Origin: Candidatus Fibrimonadaceae bacterium
Lineage (GTDB): Bacteria; Fibrobacterota; Fibrobacteria; Fibrobacterales; Fibrobacteraceae
Direction: 5' to 3'
Assembly: GCA_031281265.1 (NCBI GenBank)
Contig: JAITFO010000051.1
Location: 1 to 64,000, forward strand
Length of the DNA: 64,000 bases
Shown one piece after another: positions 37,795-47,632 of this stretch. Made by a program: the position numbers and the translations under genes. Numbering within the stretch: position 1 is the stretch's first letter; each line of letters begins with the position of its first letter. The notes below the pieces were generated by a model, which was not told the origin of the DNA, made no database searches, and worked only from the letters and a program-made list of their open reading frames with translations.

Positions 37795-40620
37795 ATGAAC
37801 GAAAATCCTACAGACGCAGAAGAGCAGTTCAATCTTGGAACTAGTTATGTAGAAGGAAACGGCGTACCGAAAGACTTAGAAAAGGCTATTTATTGGTATG
37901 CTAAAGCCGCTGAACAGGGGCACTCTGAGGCACAGTTAAGCCTTGGAATTTTTTATACCGATGGAATAGGCGTACCGAAGGACATAGAAAAGGCTATTTA
38001 TTGGTTTACAAAAGCAGCGGAGCAAGGTCGTGCTGAAGCACAATATAACCTCGGAATTTGTTATGACGATGGAGGAAACGGTGTACCAAAAGATATGGAG
38101 AAGGCTATTTATTGGTATACAAAAGCTGTAGAACAAGGCAATGCTATGGCACAGTGTAACCTTGGAGCTTGTTATGCCCAAGGAAATGGTGTACCTAAAG
38201 ACTTGGAGAAAGCTATTTATTGGTATACAAAAGCAGCGGAGCAAGGTAGTGCTACGGCACAGTGTAACCTTGGAGTTCGTTATGCTAATGGAAACGGCGT
38301 AGCTAAAGACTTGGAGAAAGCTATTTATTGGTATACAAAAGCTGCAGAGCAAGGTAATGCTATGGCACAATATAACCTTGGAACTTGTTATGCCTATGGA
38401 GACGGTATACCGACAGATATGGAGAAGGCTATTCATTGGTTTGCAAAAGCCGCAGAGCAGGATATAGCAGAGGCACAGTATAATCTTGGAGTTTGTTATG
38501 CTAATGGAACCGGCGTAGCTAAAGACTTGGAGAAAGCTATTTATTGGTATACAAAAGCTGCAGAGCAAGGTATGGCAGAGGCAGATGAGAAAGCAGAAAA
38601 AGTAAGAATATTAAAAAACGCGAACAGTAAATACGCAGGTATAAAATGTAAATCCCATCCTTCAAAGGAAGCATATGCACATTGCGATGAATGCGGAGAA
38701 CCTATTTGTGGAGAGTGTTACATTGTACTACTTGGGTCTTGTTATAAATGCGCAAGTAGTTCGGTGAAAAATGAAGCCACTAAATATAAAAAACAAAGGA
38801 GGAGAGATAACTATAAAAGAATCCTTGTCATTATCTCTTCTACAATTGGAGCGCTCATTGGAATAGCAAGTGCAGAAGGAAAAGTATGGTCAACAGACTC
38901 AATCGTATATACATTATATATATGGATATGGTTAGGAATCAGCGGCAATTTAATAATAGCTTTATCATTTTTTCCACAATTTTATCGTTCTTGCCGTGAT
39001 AACGGCGAATCTTTTGGACAAGCACTGAAAACCGCTCTCTTTGCAGTAATATTATTTAAGTTATTGCCTAAATCTTTAGCTGGACCGATAATCCCTATTA
39101 TCAAAATTTGGGAGTATACCAAAAATATAAAAATTGCTAAATCAACGATCTCCGATTGCAAAAAATTGCTCAGAAAAATGTCAGATTATTATGGATATGC
39201 ACAATACGTCGAAAAACACGGTGACAAAATAAACCACGCTAAACTTACCGAACAAGGCGGTGCTTTATATAACAACGAGTATGCAAAAGCTATATTAAAT
39301 GGAAACCAAGAAACATATTTTGAAACTGAAACAGGGTTGAAACAGCAAGTAAAGGAACAGGAACCTAGCAAAATAGGAGAAAAAAAGAAACTGACATTTG
39401 GAGTTATTTTTGGTATTGCACTAGGCACAGTAATAGCAATAGCAATTTTTATTAATAATTCATTCAATAAAAGTTCTAAGCCAATTGAGGTAAACAAAAC
39501 ATCCACCGAAAGCGAAACTTTCACCGATCCCCGCGACAATCAAACATACAGAACAATCAAAATCGGCACGCAAACCTGGATGGCGGAAAACTTAAATTAC
39601 GGGGTGAAAGGCAGCAAGTGTTACAATAACGAACCAGCCAACTGCGAGGAATACGGGCAGCTTTATAATTGGTCGGCAGCCTTGAAAGCCTGCCCAAGCG
39701 GTTGGCATTTGCCGAGCAATGATGAATGGGAAATTCTGTACCGCTTTGTTGACGGCACAAGTGGCACCGAAAAACCATACAGCAGCAAGACGGCGGGAAG
39801 ATACCTGAAAGCAAAAAGCGGTTGGAATTATTACGAAGGCAGTTCAGGCAACGGCACGGATGATTACGGTTTTACGGCTCTTCCAGGCGGCCTTGGCCAT
39901 CCCGATGGCAAACTTTCCAGCGCTGCGGGAAGCTACGGCAACTGGTGGAGCAGCTCGGAGTACGATGACAATAGTGCTTACAATAGGTTCAAATCTTACA
40001 AACACGACAACGCTGGCTGGGAAACCGAAGCCAAAAGCAAATTGTTCAGCGTGCGTTGCGTGAAAGACGAGGCTACAGCCTCTGCCGAAGTAAAGTCAGC
40101 CGCAAAGTCCACTGCCAAGCCTTTCACCGACCCCCGCGACAACAGGACATACAAAACAACAAAAATCGGCAATCAAACTTGGATGGCGGAAAATTTAAAA
40201 TATGAAATGGAAGGCAGCAAATGCTATGACCATGAACCTGCCAACTGCCAGAAATATGGCATACTTTATAACTGGGAACCCGCTTTGAAAGCCTGCCCAA
40301 GCGGTTGGCATTTGCCCAAGGACTATGAATGGGCTGCTTTAGCGGATTATATCGGTAGCGATGCAGGAAAAAAATTAAAATCAACAAGCGGCTGGGACGA
40401 AGGTGGCAATGGCACGGATGAATATGGATTTTCTGCCTTGCCCGCTGGTAGCGGAAAATCAGATGGTTCTTTTATAATGCTTGGCAAATACGGCTATTGG
40501 TGGAGTGTTGGGGAAGGGACGGATGATTATTACCGATACGTGTCTTTTGAAGATGCTAATTTAAGCAGACTTAAAAGCACCAAAAAGGGTTCGTTCCCAA
40601 TTCGTTGCGTGAAGGATTGA
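37795..40620 (+). CDS. Sel1-repeat / zinc-binding (B-box-like) / TM / double FISUMP-domain protein
   Basis: Seven roughly 36-aa Sel1 repeats; 'CKSHPSKEAYAHCDECGEPICGECY...CYKC'; hydrophobic segments; two FISUMP domains starting 'FTDPRDNQTYRTIKIGTQTWMAENLNY' and 'FTDPRDNRTYKTTKIGNQTWMAENLKY'. Confidence 0.85.
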   Translation: MNENPTDAEEQFNLGTSYVEGNGVPKDLEKAIYWYAKAAEQGHSEAQLSLGIFYTDGIGVPKDIEKAIYWFTKAAEQGRAEAQYNLGICYDDGGNGVPKDMEKAIYWYTKAVEQGNAMAQCNLGACYAQGNGVPKDLEKAIYWYTKAAEQGSATAQCNLGVRYANGNGVAKDLEKAIYWYTKAAEQGNAMAQYNLGTCYAYGDGIPTDMEKAIHWFAKAAEQDIAEAQYNLGVCYANGTGVAKDLEKAIYWYTKAAEQGMAEADEKAEKVRILKNANSKYAGIKCKSHPSKEAYAHCDECGEPICGECYIVLLGSCYKCASSSVKNEATKYKKQRRRDNYKRILVIISSTIGALIGIASAEGKVWSTDSIVYTLYIWIWLGISGNLIIALSFFPQFYRSCRDNGESFGQALKTALFAVILFKLLPKSLAGPIIPIIKIWEYTKNIKIAKSTISDCKKLLRKMSDYYGYAQYVEKHGDKINHAKLTEQGGALYNNEYAKAILNGNQETYFETETGLKQQVKEQEPSKIGEKKKLTFGVIFGIALGTVIAIAIFINNSFNKSSKPIEVNKTSTESETFTDPRDNQTYRTIKIGTQTWMAENLNYGVKGSKCYNNEPANCEEYGQLYNWSAALKACPSGWHLPSNDEWEILYRFVDGTSGTEKPYSSKTAGRYLKAKSGWNYYEGSSGNGTDDYGFTALPGGLGHPDGKLSSAAGSYGNWWSSSEYDDNSAYNRFKSYKHDNAGWETEAKSKLFSVRCVKDEATASAEVKSAAKSTAKPFTDPRDNRTYKTTKIGNQTWMAENLKYEMEGSKCYDHEPANCQKYGILYNWEPALKACPSGWHLPKDYEWAALADYIGSDAGKKLKSTSGWDEGGNGTDEYGFSALPAGSGKSDGSFIMLGKYGYWWSVGEGTDDYYRYVSFEDANLSRLKSTKKGSFPIRCVKD
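37840..38590 (+). repeat. Array of roughly 108-bp Sel1 coding repeats
   Basis: Recurrent 'AKDLEKAIYWYTKAAEQGxAxAQYNLGxCYAxGxGV'. Confidence 0.9.
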
Positions 40621-40621
40621 A

Positions 40622-41338
40622 ATGAATAGGATGTTTATATTTTATCTCTTGGCATTAGCGGCAATTGCTTTGGCGCAAGAGCAGCAAGTAAAAACGCTTG
40701 CTGTTCAATTTGACTCCGTAAATACATTGGTGAGAGACAATGAAATAGACAAAGCCCAAGCGTTGAAAAAATTGCAAGATATTTTACCCGAATTGCAGAC
40801 AGCATACAACAAGCTAAAACCAGATGAAGCAAAAAAAGAAAAATGGATTTTCCCAATAGAAGGCTATACATCAAAGAATATAGGCGGCACTCGCGGCGAA
40901 GGTTATATTCCAAGCGGATACGATTACTTTGATGGCAACAAGCACGGCGGGCACCCAGCACACGATATTTTTATCCACGACAAAAACCAAGACTGCAAGG
41001 ACGATAGAACAGGGCGGTTTGTAAATGTTCGCTCTGTGAGCAGCGGTATTGTGGTTGCATTGGAAAAACAATGGGACAAAGCGAGTTCTTTGCGTGGCGG
41101 CAAATACATATATATTTATTCCCCAAATGATAATGCTCTTTTTTATTATGCGCATAATAATGAAGTTCTTGTAAATGTGGGGCAAATAATCAATGAAGGC
41201 GACACCATTGCCACCGTAGGTCGCACAGGGTTAAACGCCTTTAAAAAAAGGTCTCCAACTCATTTGCATTTTATGAAATTGGAATTGGACGATAAATTTT
41301 ATCCCAAGCCTGCTGATACATATCGGGATTTATTGTAA
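40622..41338 (+). CDS. M23-family metallopeptidase, exported
   Basis: Signal peptide; 'GGHPAHDIFIHD', 'VGQIINEGDTIATVGRTGL...THLHFMKLEL'. Confidence 0.85.
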   Translation: MNRMFIFYLLALAAIALAQEQQVKTLAVQFDSVNTLVRDNEIDKAQALKKLQDILPELQTAYNKLKPDEAKKEKWIFPIEGYTSKNIGGTRGEGYIPSGYDYFDGNKHGGHPAHDIFIHDKNQDCKDDRTGRFVNVRSVSSGIVVALEKQWDKASSLRGGKYIYIYSPNDNALFYYAHNNEVLVNVGQIINEGDTIATVGRTGLNAFKKRSPTHLHFMKLELDDKFYPKPADTYRDLL

Positions 41339-41340
41339 CC

Positions 41341-41383
41341 TGTCCAAAAAGTGTTTAAACAGTGTTTAAACACTTTTTGGACA
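41341..41383 (+). repeat. 43-bp odd palindrome
   Basis: TGTCCAAAAAGTGTTTAAACA-G-TGTTTAAACACTTTTTGGACA; 21-bp perfect arms, 1-bp centre. Confidence 0.95.
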
Positions 41384-41425
41384 CTTGAAATCGTTGAAAT
41401 TAACGCAAGAGAGCCGTTTTTTGCA

Positions 41426-41440
41426 TGGCACGCAAATTGT
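41426..41440 (+). promoter_or_regulatory. Weak sigma-54-like promoter upstream of spoVG
   Basis: TGGCACG-CAAA-TTGT, one mismatch to the TTGC of the -12 element. Confidence 0.3.
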
Positions 41441-41472
41441 CTTTATTATAGAAACTTTAACAAGAGGTTTCA

Positions 41473-41802
41473 ATGAATAAAGAGCTAAAATCGGCTAAGA
41501 AAAGCGAAGGAAAAAGCACATCTTTTTTTGATGTTCTAACTTGCACTTCGGTACAAGTTTATCCTTTCAAAGAGTCCGGCGGCAAAACCAAAGCCTTTGC
41601 AAGGGCAACCATAAACGACCAACTCCAACTAACCGGTTTAAGGGTTGTGGATGGCTCAAACGGATTTTTTGTCTCTTACCCGCTTGACCCAAACTATAAG
41701 GGCGAGGACTATCACTCCATCTATTATCCGCTCAACAAAGAACTGCGAGACCACATTGAACAATGTGTATTAGAAAAGTATCAAGAGCTAGTTAGTGCTT
41801 GA
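41473..41802 (+). CDS. spoVG: SpoVG-family protein
   Basis: 'CTSVQVYPFKESGGKTKAFARATINDQLQLTGLRVVDGSNGFFVSYPLDP'. Confidence 0.88.
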   Translation: MNKELKSAKKSEGKSTSFFDVLTCTSVQVYPFKESGGKTKAFARATINDQLQLTGLRVVDGSNGFFVSYPLDPNYKGEDYHSIYYPLNKELRDHIEQCVLEKYQELVSA

Positions 41803-41844
41803 AATCGGGTAAATCCTTAAATCGGGTGAATCGGGGTTCAGACA

Positions 41845-43374
41845 ATGTTCATAAGAATCAAAAGCGCAGCGTTACGTGGCATAGATGTTGTAACCGTAGA
41901 AATAGAGGTTGATAGCACTTCTGGCCTGCCTGGTTTCTCGCTTGTTGGCTTGCCAGACAACGCTGTTCGTGAAGCTAGGGAAAGGGTGATTTCCGCTATG
42001 CGAAGCTGCGGTTTTTATGGCTGTTCTACAAGAATGACTGTAAATATGTCTCCAGCAGACTTGCGTAAGGAGGGGGCTTCCTTTGACTTAGGACTTGCTA
42101 TTGGAATGCTCTCAGCAACGGAGCAGGTTGAAATTATGAACATTGAGAATTATCTGTTTTTAGGGGAACTTTCGCTGGATGGCAGGTTACGTCCGGTGCA
42201 TGGGGTTTTGGCGGTTGCCGCTAACCTAGCGCGCTACTCGCCGGAGACAATTTTTGTTGTTCCCTACGAAAATTTTGAGGAAGCCGCTTGCGTGGAAACG
42301 CTAAAGGTTATAGCTCCAAAAACTTTGGATGAGTGTTTAAAAAGGTTGCAGGAGCCGGAAATGGCTTGTTGTCGTTACCCTGAATGTCCACCGGTTTCTG
42401 CAACCCAAAACAAAACAGCCGATTTTTCGCAGGTGTATGGAATGGCAACCGTTAAGCGTGCCCTTGAAATTTCCGCCGCTGGTGCGCACAACTTTCTTTT
42501 GGTGGGTTCGCCGGGTTCGGGAAAAACGCTTTGCGCTCGTTGCTTGCCGGGGATTTTGCCAACCATGCGGAGAAACGAATCTCTGGAGAGCACCATAATA
42601 CATTCCTGCGCCGGGATGTTCGGTTCTTGCAAAGGGTTGATGAAGAGCCGCCCTTTTAGGTCTCCGCATCACACCGCAACCGTTGCATCGTTGGTAGGCG
42701 GAATGAAGCTGCGCCCCGGAGAAGCGAGCCTAGCCCACAACGGAGTTCTTTTTTTGGACGAACTGCCGGAGTTTCAGCGAGCGGCTTTGGAGAGTTTAAG
42801 GCAGCCTTTGGAAGAAGGCGTGGTTCGCCTGAACAGAGCTTCTGGGAGTATATGCTTCCCTGCAAATTTTGTTTTGGGCGCGGCTATGAATCCTTGTCCC
42901 TGCGGTTATGCTATGGATAACCGCAGGGATTGCCGCTGTATGCCAGAGGCTATAAAGCGCTATAGAACCAAAGTATCTGGCCCTTTGCTGGACAGGATAG
43001 ACCTTCAAGTATCAGTTCCGTCTGTTCCCATAGATGAGAGCAGGCAAGGTAAAATAGGGGAGAGTTCCGATGAAATTCAAAAGCGTGTTGAAAGAGCCTG
43101 CGAAATTCAGGAGGGCAGGCTTAAAGAGAAGAAAATTTTTCGCAATGGGCATCAAGATGGCAAAACCCTTAAAGACATCCTTTTTTGGGATAACGACGCG
43201 GAGAACTTTGCCTTAAAAGCTGCTGAAAAATGGCGAATGAGCCACAGGGGTTATGACAGAATGTTAAAAGTTGCCCGTACCATTGCGGATTTAAGGCAGA
43301 GCGTCAGGGTAGAGCGACCTGACTTGGCAGAAGCTATTCAGTACAGAGCTTTGGAGACGGTATGGATGGATTGA
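41845..43374 (+). CDS. ComM/YifB-family Mg-chelatase-like ATPase
   Basis: 'GLPGFSLVGLPDNAVREARERV', 'LLVGSPGSGKTLCARCLPGILP', 'FRSPHHTATVASLVGG', 'HNGVLFLDELPEF'. Confidence 0.95.
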   Translation: MFIRIKSAALRGIDVVTVEIEVDSTSGLPGFSLVGLPDNAVREARERVISAMRSCGFYGCSTRMTVNMSPADLRKEGASFDLGLAIGMLSATEQVEIMNIENYLFLGELSLDGRLRPVHGVLAVAANLARYSPETIFVVPYENFEEAACVETLKVIAPKTLDECLKRLQEPEMACCRYPECPPVSATQNKTADFSQVYGMATVKRALEISAAGAHNFLLVGSPGSGKTLCARCLPGILPTMRRNESLESTIIHSCAGMFGSCKGLMKSRPFRSPHHTATVASLVGGMKLRPGEASLAHNGVLFLDELPEFQRAALESLRQPLEEGVVRLNRASGSICFPANFVLGAAMNPCPCGYAMDNRRDCRCMPEAIKRYRTKVSGPLLDRIDLQVSVPSVPIDESRQGKIGESSDEIQKRVERACEIQEGRLKEKKIFRNGHQDGKTLKDILFWDNDAENFALKAAEKWRMSHRGYDRMLKVARTIADLRQSVRVERPDLAEAIQYRALETVWMD

Positions 43375-43425
43375 AATTTGCTACATTTACATTCCGTTGT
43401 TAGGCTAGGATATGCGAGGATATTT

Positions 43426-45108
43426 ATGGGTAGTGATGATTGTTACAACGGAAAAAGCAAATTTATATTTATAACGGGTGGAGTTTTGTCCGGCCTTGGG
43501 AAGGGTGTAGCAGCCGCATCAATTGGTGCGTTGCTCTCACGCTTTCGTGTTATCCCGGTGAAATGTGATGGCTATCTGAATGTTGACCCCGGTACCATGA
43601 ACCCTATTGAACACGGTGAAGTTTTTGTACTGGATGATGGTGGCGAAGTTGATATGGATTTTGGCCACTATGAACGTTTTTTGCACATAAACGGCAAATC
43701 CGAGTGGAGTTTAACAATGGGCAAGGTGTTCTCCACATTGATAGATAGCGAGCGTCAAGGCGTTTATGCGGGCACAACAATTCAATTTATTCCCCACGTT
43801 GCTGATGTTATAAAAAATCATCTCTTTAAAACTGCGAGCAAAGAAAGCGCGGATATTATGCTAGTTGAAATTGGCGGAACCGTTGGCGATTTGGAAAATG
43901 AATTTTTCATAGAAGCTGCCCGCCAACTCTCCAATATAGTAGGCCCGGATAACTGTATATTTGTGCATTTAACTTATGTTCCCATCCCAAACGGAACTCA
44001 CGAGCAAAAATCAAAACCAACGCAAATGTCCGTGCGCGGTTTAAATGAAAGGGGGATTTACCCTGATATAATAATAGGCCGTTGCAGCGAGCCTCTCTCT
44101 CCAAAAATCAAGGAAAAAATTGCCCTCTATGGGAATATCCCCAGCAAAAATGTTATATCCGGCTTGGATATGGAATCCGTTTATGAAATTCCGTTGAGTT
44201 ATCAAGAAGAGGGAATTCTAGATATAATATTTAAAAAATTGAAAATAGTTGGCGTAAGCTCTCCGAGAATGGATGAATGGAAACGCCTTGTTGAAGTATG
44301 CAAAAGAAAATACGAAGACCCTAAAAAAACTTTGACCGTGGCTCTATGCGGGAAGTATATGCAGCTGGAAGATTCTTATGCGAGCATCAGAGAAGCCTTG
44401 GTTCACGCTGCCGCTAACTTAAACGTAGCTTGCAAATTGAAAATGCTGGACACAGAATTTTTGAATAAACCCGAAGGCAAGGATGTTTTGGAATACATAA
44501 AAGAACAGTTGGCAGATGTTGACGCTGTGATAGTCCCGGGCGGTTTTGGCAGCCGTGGAATGGAAGGGAAAATTTCTGCTATACAAGTAGCTAGAGAGAT
44601 GAATATCCCATTTCTAGGAATTTGCTACGGAATGCAACTCGCCGTTGTGGAATACGCTCGCCACAAGTGCGGAATACCGCTTGCCAATACCGCAGAGGTG
44701 GAATCGGATGGCATAGAGGTGAAAGAACCCGTAATCGCATTTTTACCCGGCTTGGAGTATGTGAAGGTTTTGGGTGGAACGCTCCGCAAAGGTGGCTACG
44801 ACGTGTTTTTGAAAAAGAATTCCCTAGCGGAAAAAATTTACAACGGAGCTTCTGTGATAAGGGAGAGGTTCAGGCATCGCTACGAGGTTAATCCTCTGTA
44901 TATAAACAAACTGGAAGAGAACGGCTTGACATTCTCCGGCCATTCTGTAAAAGAGGACAATATAATGCAAATGATGGAAATCTCCGAACATCCATTCTTT
45001 GTAGGGTGCCAGTTCCACCCCGAACTTACATCAACGTTGCTAAAACCCTCTCCTTTATTTTACAATTTATTAAAAGCGGGGGAGATTAGGCGCAATGAAC
45101 GCGGCTGA
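43426..45108 (+). CDS. pyrG: CTP synthase
   Basis: 'FIFITGGVLSGLGKGVAAASIGALL', 'CDGYLNVDPGTMNPIEHGEVFVLDDG', GATase 'FLGICYGMQLAVVEYAR', 'GCQFHPELTS'. Confidence 0.97.
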   Translation: MGSDDCYNGKSKFIFITGGVLSGLGKGVAAASIGALLSRFRVIPVKCDGYLNVDPGTMNPIEHGEVFVLDDGGEVDMDFGHYERFLHINGKSEWSLTMGKVFSTLIDSERQGVYAGTTIQFIPHVADVIKNHLFKTASKESADIMLVEIGGTVGDLENEFFIEAARQLSNIVGPDNCIFVHLTYVPIPNGTHEQKSKPTQMSVRGLNERGIYPDIIIGRCSEPLSPKIKEKIALYGNIPSKNVISGLDMESVYEIPLSYQEEGILDIIFKKLKIVGVSSPRMDEWKRLVEVCKRKYEDPKKTLTVALCGKYMQLEDSYASIREALVHAAANLNVACKLKMLDTEFLNKPEGKDVLEYIKEQLADVDAVIVPGGFGSRGMEGKISAIQVAREMNIPFLGICYGMQLAVVEYARHKCGIPLANTAEVESDGIEVKEPVIAFLPGLEYVKVLGGTLRKGGYDVFLKKNSLAEKIYNGASVIRERFRHRYEVNPLYINKLEENGLTFSGHSVKEDNIMQMMEISEHPFFVGCQFHPELTSTLLKPSPLFYNLLKAGEIRRNERG

Positions 45109-45538
45109 GAAAAAATTCCTATTCTTAGCTCTGTTCCTGTTCGCTTTAGGCGGAGTATCTCACTTAGGGGTATTCAACAGGCTTTCCCCTCTGGAACTCA
45201 TTTCTCTGCCAATAAACCCCGAATTCACAAGCCTTGCAGATAGTGCTTCTCTAGACTCCCTCGCAAACGACAGCATATCAACCGATAACGGCGATTTTAC
45301 AAGCAACAAAAAAGAAAAGAAACCCAAAAAGAAAGCCCCAGCCTTTCCTCTTTCCATAAACACCGCCAGCAAGGAGGATTTGTGTTTTATAAAAGGCGTT
45401 GGCCCCTCGCTCGCTCAAAAGATAGTGGAGCATAGAGAAGCAAAAGGCTCTTTCCGCTCCGGTAAAGACTTGGAAAAAGTTTCCGGCATTGGAGCCAAAA
45501 AGAGAATGGCTATAGAAGAATTTGTGAAATTCGACTAG
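45095..45538 (+). CDS. ComEA-like helix-hairpin-helix protein
   Basis: N-terminal TM; '[53 protein letters not shown]'. Confidence 0.88.
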   Translation: MNAAEKKFLFLALFLFALGGVSHLGVFNRLSPLELISLPINPEFTSLADSASLDSLANDSISTDNGDFTSNKKEKKPKKKAPAFPLSINTASKEDLCFIKGVGPSLAQKIVEHREAKGSFRSGKDLEKVSGIGAKKRMAIEEFVKFD

Positions 45539-47001
45539 TATCTGTAAATATCCGTCTTGTAAGGCCCGTTTACGTCAACGCCTATGTAGCTCGCTTGCTC
45601 TTTGGTCAGCTTGGTAAGCTCAACGCCGAGTTTATCCAAGTGCAGGCGGGCAACCTTTTCGTCAAGGATTTTTGGCAGGGTATAGACAGAACCGTTTTGG
45701 TATTTTAAACCGCTGACGGTTTTTTTGCCCTGAGCATTTAGCCACAAATCTATTTGAGCTATTGTCTGATTGGTGAAGCTCGCGCTCATAACAAAGCTGG
45801 GATGTCCTGTTGCGCAACCCAAATTGAGCAAACGGCCCTCTGCCAAAATCAAAACGCTGTGACCGTCTTTGAAAATCCATTCATCGTATTGAGGTTTTAT
45901 ATTTCTCTTTTTAATGCCTTTGATTTTCTTTAAACCAGCCATATCTATTTCGTTGTCAAAATGACCTATGTTGCCAACAACAGCACGGTGTTTCATCTTT
46001 TGCATGTGGCTTGCCAAAATTATGTTGGTGTTGCCAGTGGTTGTCACAAAAAAATCCGCAATGCCAACAACGCTTTCCAAACGGCAAACTTCATAGCCTT
46101 CCATGCTCGCTTGCAATGCGCATATAGGGTCTATCTCTGTGACTATAACCCTTGCACCTTGCCCACGTAAACTTTGGGCACAGCCTTTGCCAACTTCTCC
46201 ATATCCGCAAACAACCGCGATCTTACCCGCAATCATCACATCAGTGGCACGGTTAAAGCCATCTATCAAAGAATGGCGGCAACCGTAGGTATTATCAAAT
46301 TTGGATTTGGTGACGGAATCGTTTACATTTATAGCAGGGAAGGGGAGTTCTCTCTTTTTTGACATCTCGTAAAGGCGGTGTACGCCTGTAGTTGTCTCTT
46401 CCGAAACACCTTTTATCTCCTTGCGAATTCTTGACCAATGCTTTGGGTCTTTTGCAAAAGTTTTTTTGCATAATGCGAGGAATACGCCCCATTCTTCGCT
46501 ATCGTGTTTGGGATTATAAGCCGGAATTTTGCCAGCGTCCTCAAACTGCGCTCCGCGAACTACGAGCATGGTTGCATCTCCGCCATCATCTAAAATCAAG
46601 TTTGGGAGTTTACCACCGGGGAAGCTCATAGCTCTTTTTGTGCATTCCCAATAATCTTCCAAAGATTCGCCTTTCCATGCAAATACACTGATGCCTTTTG
46701 GATTTTTTGGAGTTCCGTTTTTGCCAACAGCAATAGCGGCAGCGGCGTGGTCTTGGGTGCTGAATATATTGCAGCTAACCCATTGAACCTCAGCTCCAAG
46801 CTCAACTAGCGTTTCAATCAAAACCGCTGTTTGAATGGTCATGTGAAGGCTGCCCATTATGCGGGCTCCTTTCAGCGGATGCTTGCCTTTATATTCCTTG
46901 CGAAGAGCCATTAGACCTGGCATCTCTACTTCTGCAAGTTCAATCTCCTTTCTGCCCCAATCCGCTAGGGAAATATCTGCAACTCTGTATTCCAAATTCA
47001 T
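45535..47001 (-). CDS. ahcY: Adenosylhomocysteinase
   Basis: '[15 protein letters not shown]', '[36 protein letters not shown]', '[11 protein letters not shown]'. Confidence 0.97.
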   Translation of the reverse strand: MNLEYRVADISLADWGRKEIELAEVEMPGLMALRKEYKGKHPLKGARIMGSLHMTIQTAVLIETLVELGAEVQWVSCNIFSTQDHAAAAIAVGKNGTPKNPKGISVFAWKGESLEDYWECTKRAMSFPGGKLPNLILDDGGDATMLVVRGAQFEDAGKIPAYNPKHDSEEWGVFLALCKKTFAKDPKHWSRIRKEIKGVSEETTTGVHRLYEMSKKRELPFPAINVNDSVTKSKFDNTYGCRHSLIDGFNRATDVMIAGKIAVVCGYGEVGKGCAQSLRGQGARVIVTEIDPICALQASMEGYEVCRLESVVGIADFFVTTTGNTNIILASHMQKMKHRAVVGNIGHFDNEIDMAGLKKIKGIKKRNIKPQYDEWIFKDGHSVLILAEGRLLNLGCATGHPSFVMSASFTNQTIAQIDLWLNAQGKKTVSGLKYQNGSVYTLPKILDEKVARLHLDKLGVELTKLTKEQASYIGVDVNGPYKTDIYRY

Positions 47002-47008
47002 TTGAACC

Positions 47009-47581
47009 TCAGTTCCCGGTTAAAGTGATTAATAAAACTGTCGCTATAAAAACAGCGGTTACAATGGCAAATTCTATGGGATTTTCTATAATGGTTTCCT
47101 TTGCTGGCTGGGCTGCGGCGGGAGCAGGGGCAGGAGCAGCTGCCACGGTTTCTGGCACAACTTCTGGTACAGCTTCTGGGGCTGCTTGTTCAACAACAGC
47201 TTCGGTTTCAGCAGCAGGAGCAGCTTGCGCAGCAGCGGGTTGTTGAGGCGTTGTAGCGGCTGGAGTGGCAGCGGGCGCGGCAACAGGATGAGCGGTGGCT
47301 GGTGCAACGACTGGAGCAGCAGCGGGTTTAGCAGTAGCTGGTGCAGCAGCAGGTTGGGGTGTTGGATGAGCAGCGGCTGGAGCAGCGGTAGCTGGTGCAG
47401 CGACTGGAGCGGCAGCGGGTTGGGGTGTTGCAGTAGCTGGTGCAGCAGCAGGTTGAGCGGTGGCTGGTGCAACGGCGGGAGCGGCAGCGGGCGTAGCAGT
47501 AGCTGGTGCAACAGCTGGCTTATTTTCTGCAAATACGCAAATTGCAAATATCATCACAAAAAGGAAAATTCGCTTTACCAT
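47009..47581 (-). CDS. Exported Ala/Pro-rich low-complexity protein with C-terminal TM
   Basis: Signal peptide '[18 protein letters not shown]', (PAAAPATA)n repeats, C-terminal '[20 protein letters not shown]'. Confidence 0.65.
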   Translation of the reverse strand: MVKRIFLFVMIFAICVFAENKPAVAPATATPAAAPAVAPATAQPAAAPATATPQPAAAPVAAPATAAPAAAHPTPQPAAAPATAKPAAAPVVAPATAHPVAAPAATPAATTPQQPAAAQAAPAAETEAVVEQAAPEAVPEVVPETVAAAPAPAPAAAQPAKETIIENPIEFAIVTAVFIATVLLITLTGN

Positions 47582-47632
47582 GTTTTCTCTCCAAAAAATC
47601 AAAGTATAATTTAGAAAATTATCAGCTCTTTC

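Noticed and set aside
47025-47614. Plus-strand Gly/Ser-rich ORFs opposite the Ala/Pro-rich gene
   Set aside because: Mirror translations of a repetitive GC-rich coding sequence; the minus-strand frame has a signal peptide and TM
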